Assembly: GCA_027076245.1 (NCBI GenBank)
Contig: JALTKC010000052.1
Coordinates: 1 to 7,656 of the forward strand
Length of the DNA: 7,656 nt
Direction: 5' to 3'
Source: Gammaproteobacteria bacterium
GTDB lineage: Bacteria; Pseudomonadota; Gammaproteobacteria; GRL18
A model generated the notes under the pieces. That model worked only from the letters and a program-made list of their open reading frames with translations. It did no database searches and was not told where the DNA came from. Positions 6,003 to 7,656 of this stretch are shown here, piece after piece (position 1 is the stretch's first letter; every line of letters starts with the position of its first letter). Both the position numbers and the translations under genes were made by a program.

Positions 6003-6851
6003 TTAATCTAATTCAAGAGGCTCTGAAGGCTCTAAAATCTCAAGCCGGTCACCCACACAAATGGTGTTATCTGTCATTAAATTCAGCTTATGGAGAAGAT
6101 TCTGTCCAAAATAGACTTTTTGGCCTTTTTTACGGAATTTTGCCAAAGTGGCCAGAGGTTCCCTGCTTTCTTTTACCCCCGTTTCAGGATTAACCGTGGT
6201 TACAACACAGCGTGAACAGGGTTTAACCGCATAAAAGTCAATACCATTAATCTGAAAATGACCCAGCGTATCTTCACCATAGGGTTCACAGCCCTTAATA
6301 ACGATATTGGGCCGAAAACGATTAATGGTCAACTCAATATCCACCCGTGAATTCAGATCCTGCAGGGATTCTTCGCAGATAATCAGGTTTGGAAAACCGT
6401 CAGAAAAGCTGGTAATTTCCTGATTTTTTGCATAATCCGTATCCACCAGACGTTCGCAGTCTTCCGGCATAAACACCAGCTGACAGTCGGCATCCAGAAA
6501 TTCGCTGAACCAGTTATCGATTGCGGTATTAATATGCTGAGCCTTAATATGGTCATCCCAGCATATAACCTCGACTTCTTCATACACCTCCACCTGAGTA
6601 TCAGGATAAGGAATGATCAATACCGGCATATCCGGCGCCCGCACAGAGATCCCAAAATCAGACAACTCCTGTTCAATCAGAGCCAGTCCGGGATAAAGTC
6701 GCTGGCTGATAAAACGGTTATTATTATCCACCAGCATCCAGCGACGATCATAACGAAAACCTCGTTTTTCCAGCTGAACCTTATCCACCGAAATGCCTTT
6801 CAGAGATTTAATGGGATATATCCACAGTTGTGAAACAATAATGTCGGTCAT
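6003..6851 (-). CDS. MOSC-domain protein, YcbX/mARC-like, without ferredoxin domain
   Basis: Predicted molybdenum-cofactor-binding protein of the YcbX/mARC group. E. coli YcbX detoxifies N-hydroxylated bases with electrons from a reductase. The N-terminal MOSC_N beta-barrel covers about 1-115 (SQLWIYPIKSLKG, RGFRYDRRWMLVD). The MOSC domain follows, with SDGFPNLI (150-157), NRFRPNIVI (177-185) and the cofactor site PCSRCVVTTVNPETG (211-225; C212 and C215). The protein ends at 282 residues after VGDRLEIL. E. coli YcbX is about 370 residues because of a C-terminal 2Fe-2S ferredoxin domain that is absent here, so a separate electron donor is expected. The chosen start is the ATG at 6851, with AGG about 9 bases upstream; an in-frame TTG at 6878 would add nine residues but has no ribosome-binding site. 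It is transcribed away from the tRNA. Confidence 0.9.
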   Translation of the reverse strand: MTDIIVSQLWIYPIKSLKGISVDKVQLEKRGFRYDRRWMLVDNNNRFISQRLYPGLALIEQELSDFGISVRAPDMPVLIIPYPDTQVEVYEEVEVICWDDHIKAQHINTAIDNWFSEFLDADCQLVFMPEDCERLVDTDYAKNQEITSFSDGFPNLIICEESLQDLNSRVDIELTINRFRPNIVIKGCEPYGEDTLGHFQINGIDFYAVKPCSRCVVTTVNPETGVKESREPLATLAKFRKKGQKVYFGQNLLHKLNLMTDNTICVGDRLEILEPSEPLELD

Positions 6852-6911
6852 ATAAGAAAACCTGCATAAATAACTCAAAACGAAAGGATACCATTATCCG
6901 CTATAGTGAGT

Positions 6912-6960
6912 AAAAAGTTTAAATTATTTTAATTTTTTACTTTTTTTAAAAAAGTTTAAA
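6912..6960. repeat. Pair of A-tract direct repeats upstream of tRNA-Asp
   Basis: The 12-base sequence AAAAAGTTTAAA occurs at 6912-6923 and again at 6949-6960, 37 bases apart, in an almost pure A/T stretch. Position and composition fit UP-element-like or curved DNA feeding the stable-RNA promoter just downstream. The stretch also lies upstream of the divergent MOSC gene. The repeat could be chance in such simple sequence. Confidence 0.45.
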
Positions 6961-6967
6961 AAAAGGG

Positions 6968-6996
6968 CTGGTATTTTTTTTTCAGTATCTTATAAT
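6968..6996 (+). promoter_or_regulatory. tRNA-Asp promoter
   Basis: A perfect -10 TATAAT (6991-6996) sits 17 bases after a poor -35 CTGGTA (6968-6973, 3 of 6). A GC-rich discriminator (ACGCACC) follows, as is usual for stringently controlled stable-RNA promoters, and A/T tracts lie upstream. Initiation near 7003 would leave a very short leader before the tRNA. Confidence 0.65.
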
Positions 6997-7008
6997 ACGC
7001 ACCACTTC

Positions 7009-7085
7009 GGAGCGGTAGTTCAGTTGGTTAGAATACCTGCCTGTCACGCAGGGGGTCGCGGGTTCGAGTCCCGTCCGTTCCGCCA
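7009..7085 (+). tRNA. tRNA-Asp (anticodon GTC)
   Basis: Full cloverleaf of 77 bases including the encoded CCA. The acceptor stem GGAGCGG pairs with CCGTTCC (one G-U pair) and the discriminator base is G. The anticodon stem CCTGC/GCAGG encloses the loop CTGTCAC, with anticodon GTC at 7043-7045. The T arm carries GGTTCGAGTCC. It reads aspartate GAC/GAU codons. It stands alone here with its own promoter. A T-rich tract follows directly (7086-7098), but no independent terminator hairpin is visible, so termination or processing may extend into the next interval. Confidence 0.98.
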
Positions 7086-7119
7086 TTTCTTTTTTCTTAT
7101 CCTGTCTGTATTAATCCTA

Positions 7120-7125
7120 TATAAT
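7120..7125 (+). promoter_or_regulatory. Candidate -10 element for the HAD gene
   Basis: A perfect TATAAT hexamer lies 67 bases before the HAD start codon, with only a weak -35 (TTATCC) at 17 bases. Read-through from the tRNA promoter is an alternative source of transcript. Confidence 0.3.
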
Positions 7126-7191
7126 TCATTATTACGACTTCTTATTAGTAATAATAATTAACGGTTTCTTTGTAAAAGAGTTTATGGATTT

Positions 7192-7656
7192 ATGACCATA
7201 AAATTACTCACTTTTGATCTGGATGATACCCTCTGGCCTAATATGGCCACTATTCAGCGTACTGAAGAAAGTCTGTATCAATGGTTTGCACAACACCACC
7301 CTGAAATCACTCAGCAATACTCCATTAACGAACTGCGCCAGAAACGCCTGAAACTGGCTGAACAGCATCAGCATATCGCCCATGATCTGACTGCGCTGCG
7401 CAAAAAATCCTTTCGTGAACTATCCAGAGAGCTGGGTTATAACCCGGAACAGGAACAGCAGTTTATTCAGGATGCCTTTGAACTGTATGCCAGAGAGCGT
7501 AATAAGGTCAGCTTATACGATGATGTTATCCCTACCCTGCAAACACTCAAACCCCGCTATCGGCTTGGTGCCGTAAGTAATGGTAATGCCGATATTTATC
7601 GTATTGGCCTGGGACAGCTATTTGACTTTTCCTGGTCGGCAGCCGATGCCGGACAG
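7192..7656 (+). CDS. HAD-superfamily hydrolase, YigB/YjjG-like, 3' end missing
   Basis: Predicted cytoplasmic phosphatase of the haloacid dehalogenase superfamily. The first 155 residues are present and the frame is open to the right edge. Motif I is FDLDDTLW (residues 8-15; D9 the expected nucleophile and D11 the acid/base). A helical cap region rich in Q, E, R and L occupies about 17-105. Motif II is AVSNGN (127-132; S129). Motifs III and IV lie outside the window. The FDLDDTLW motif and helical C1-type cap resemble the YigB/YjjG group, whose members act on nucleotides, FMN or riboflavin intermediates; the substrate cannot be told from this. The ATG at 7192 has no strong ribosome-binding site (weak TGGA 4 bases upstream), and the ATG at 7184 is out of frame and stops at once. 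Confidence 0.88.
   Translation, partial: MTIKLLTFDLDDTLWPNMATIQRTEESLYQWFAQHHPEITQQYSINELRQKRLKLAEQHQHIAHDLTALRKKSFRELSRELGYNPEQEQQFIQDAFELYARERNKVSLYDDVIPTLQTLKPRYRLGAVSNGNADIYRIGLGQLFDFSWSAADAGQ

Noticed and set aside
6724..6827. Further DnaA-like sequences in the MOSC gene (TTATCCACC at 6724 and 6781, ATATCCACA near 6819)
   Set aside because: Each has one mismatch and lies in coding sequence where the codons explain it. They are not counted with the intergenic cluster.
7142..7154. Perfect TTATTA-G-TAATAA palindrome before the HAD gene
   Set aside because: It is a short, pure A/T-type palindrome in AT-rich DNA and is likely to occur by chance. No second copy or known operator match was seen.

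Overview
The window looks like chromosomal DNA of a gammaproteobacterium of moderate GC content. The evidence is a System I cytochrome c maturation (ccm) operon in the order A-B-C-D-E-F-G, a YcbX-like MOSC protein, a tRNA-Asp with an encoded CCA, and AT-rich intergenic stretches. I cannot name the genus from sequence alone. Every protein gene except the last lies on the minus strand.

Layout from left to right. The ccm operon fills 1-5562 and is read right to left: ccmA, ccmB, ccmC, ccmD, ccmE, ccmF, then a ccmG cut off by the left edge. Four junctions (B/C, D/E, E/F, F/G) are 4-base ATGA stop/start overlaps. Two junctions are open. The A/B gap has no gene and a candidate promoter. The C/D gap holds a 149-bp nested palindromic element with 24-bp perfect terminal inverted repeats. 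Next comes a roughly 400-bp AT-rich intergenic region with three perfect DnaA boxes at its right end. It is followed by a minus-strand MOSC-domain gene, a divergent plus-strand tRNA-Asp with a strong-looking promoter, and the 5' part of a plus-strand HAD-family hydrolase gene that runs off the right edge.

How the genes work together. From family knowledge, CcmA and CcmB form the ABC ATPase and membrane parts of the CcmABCD complex. CcmC with CcmD loads haem covalently onto the histidine of the periplasmic chaperone CcmE. ATP hydrolysis releases holo-CcmE, and CcmF, working with CcmH/I (probably just beyond the left edge), joins the haem to apocytochrome c. CcmG supplies reductant for the apocytochrome thiols. 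The expected key residues are visible in CcmA, C, E, F and G, so the pathway appears intact. The MOSC and HAD genes have no obvious link to it.

The two most unusual signals are non-coding: the DnaA-box cluster between ccmA and the MOSC gene, and the palindromic element inside the ccm operon. I see no previously undescribed protein system in this window.
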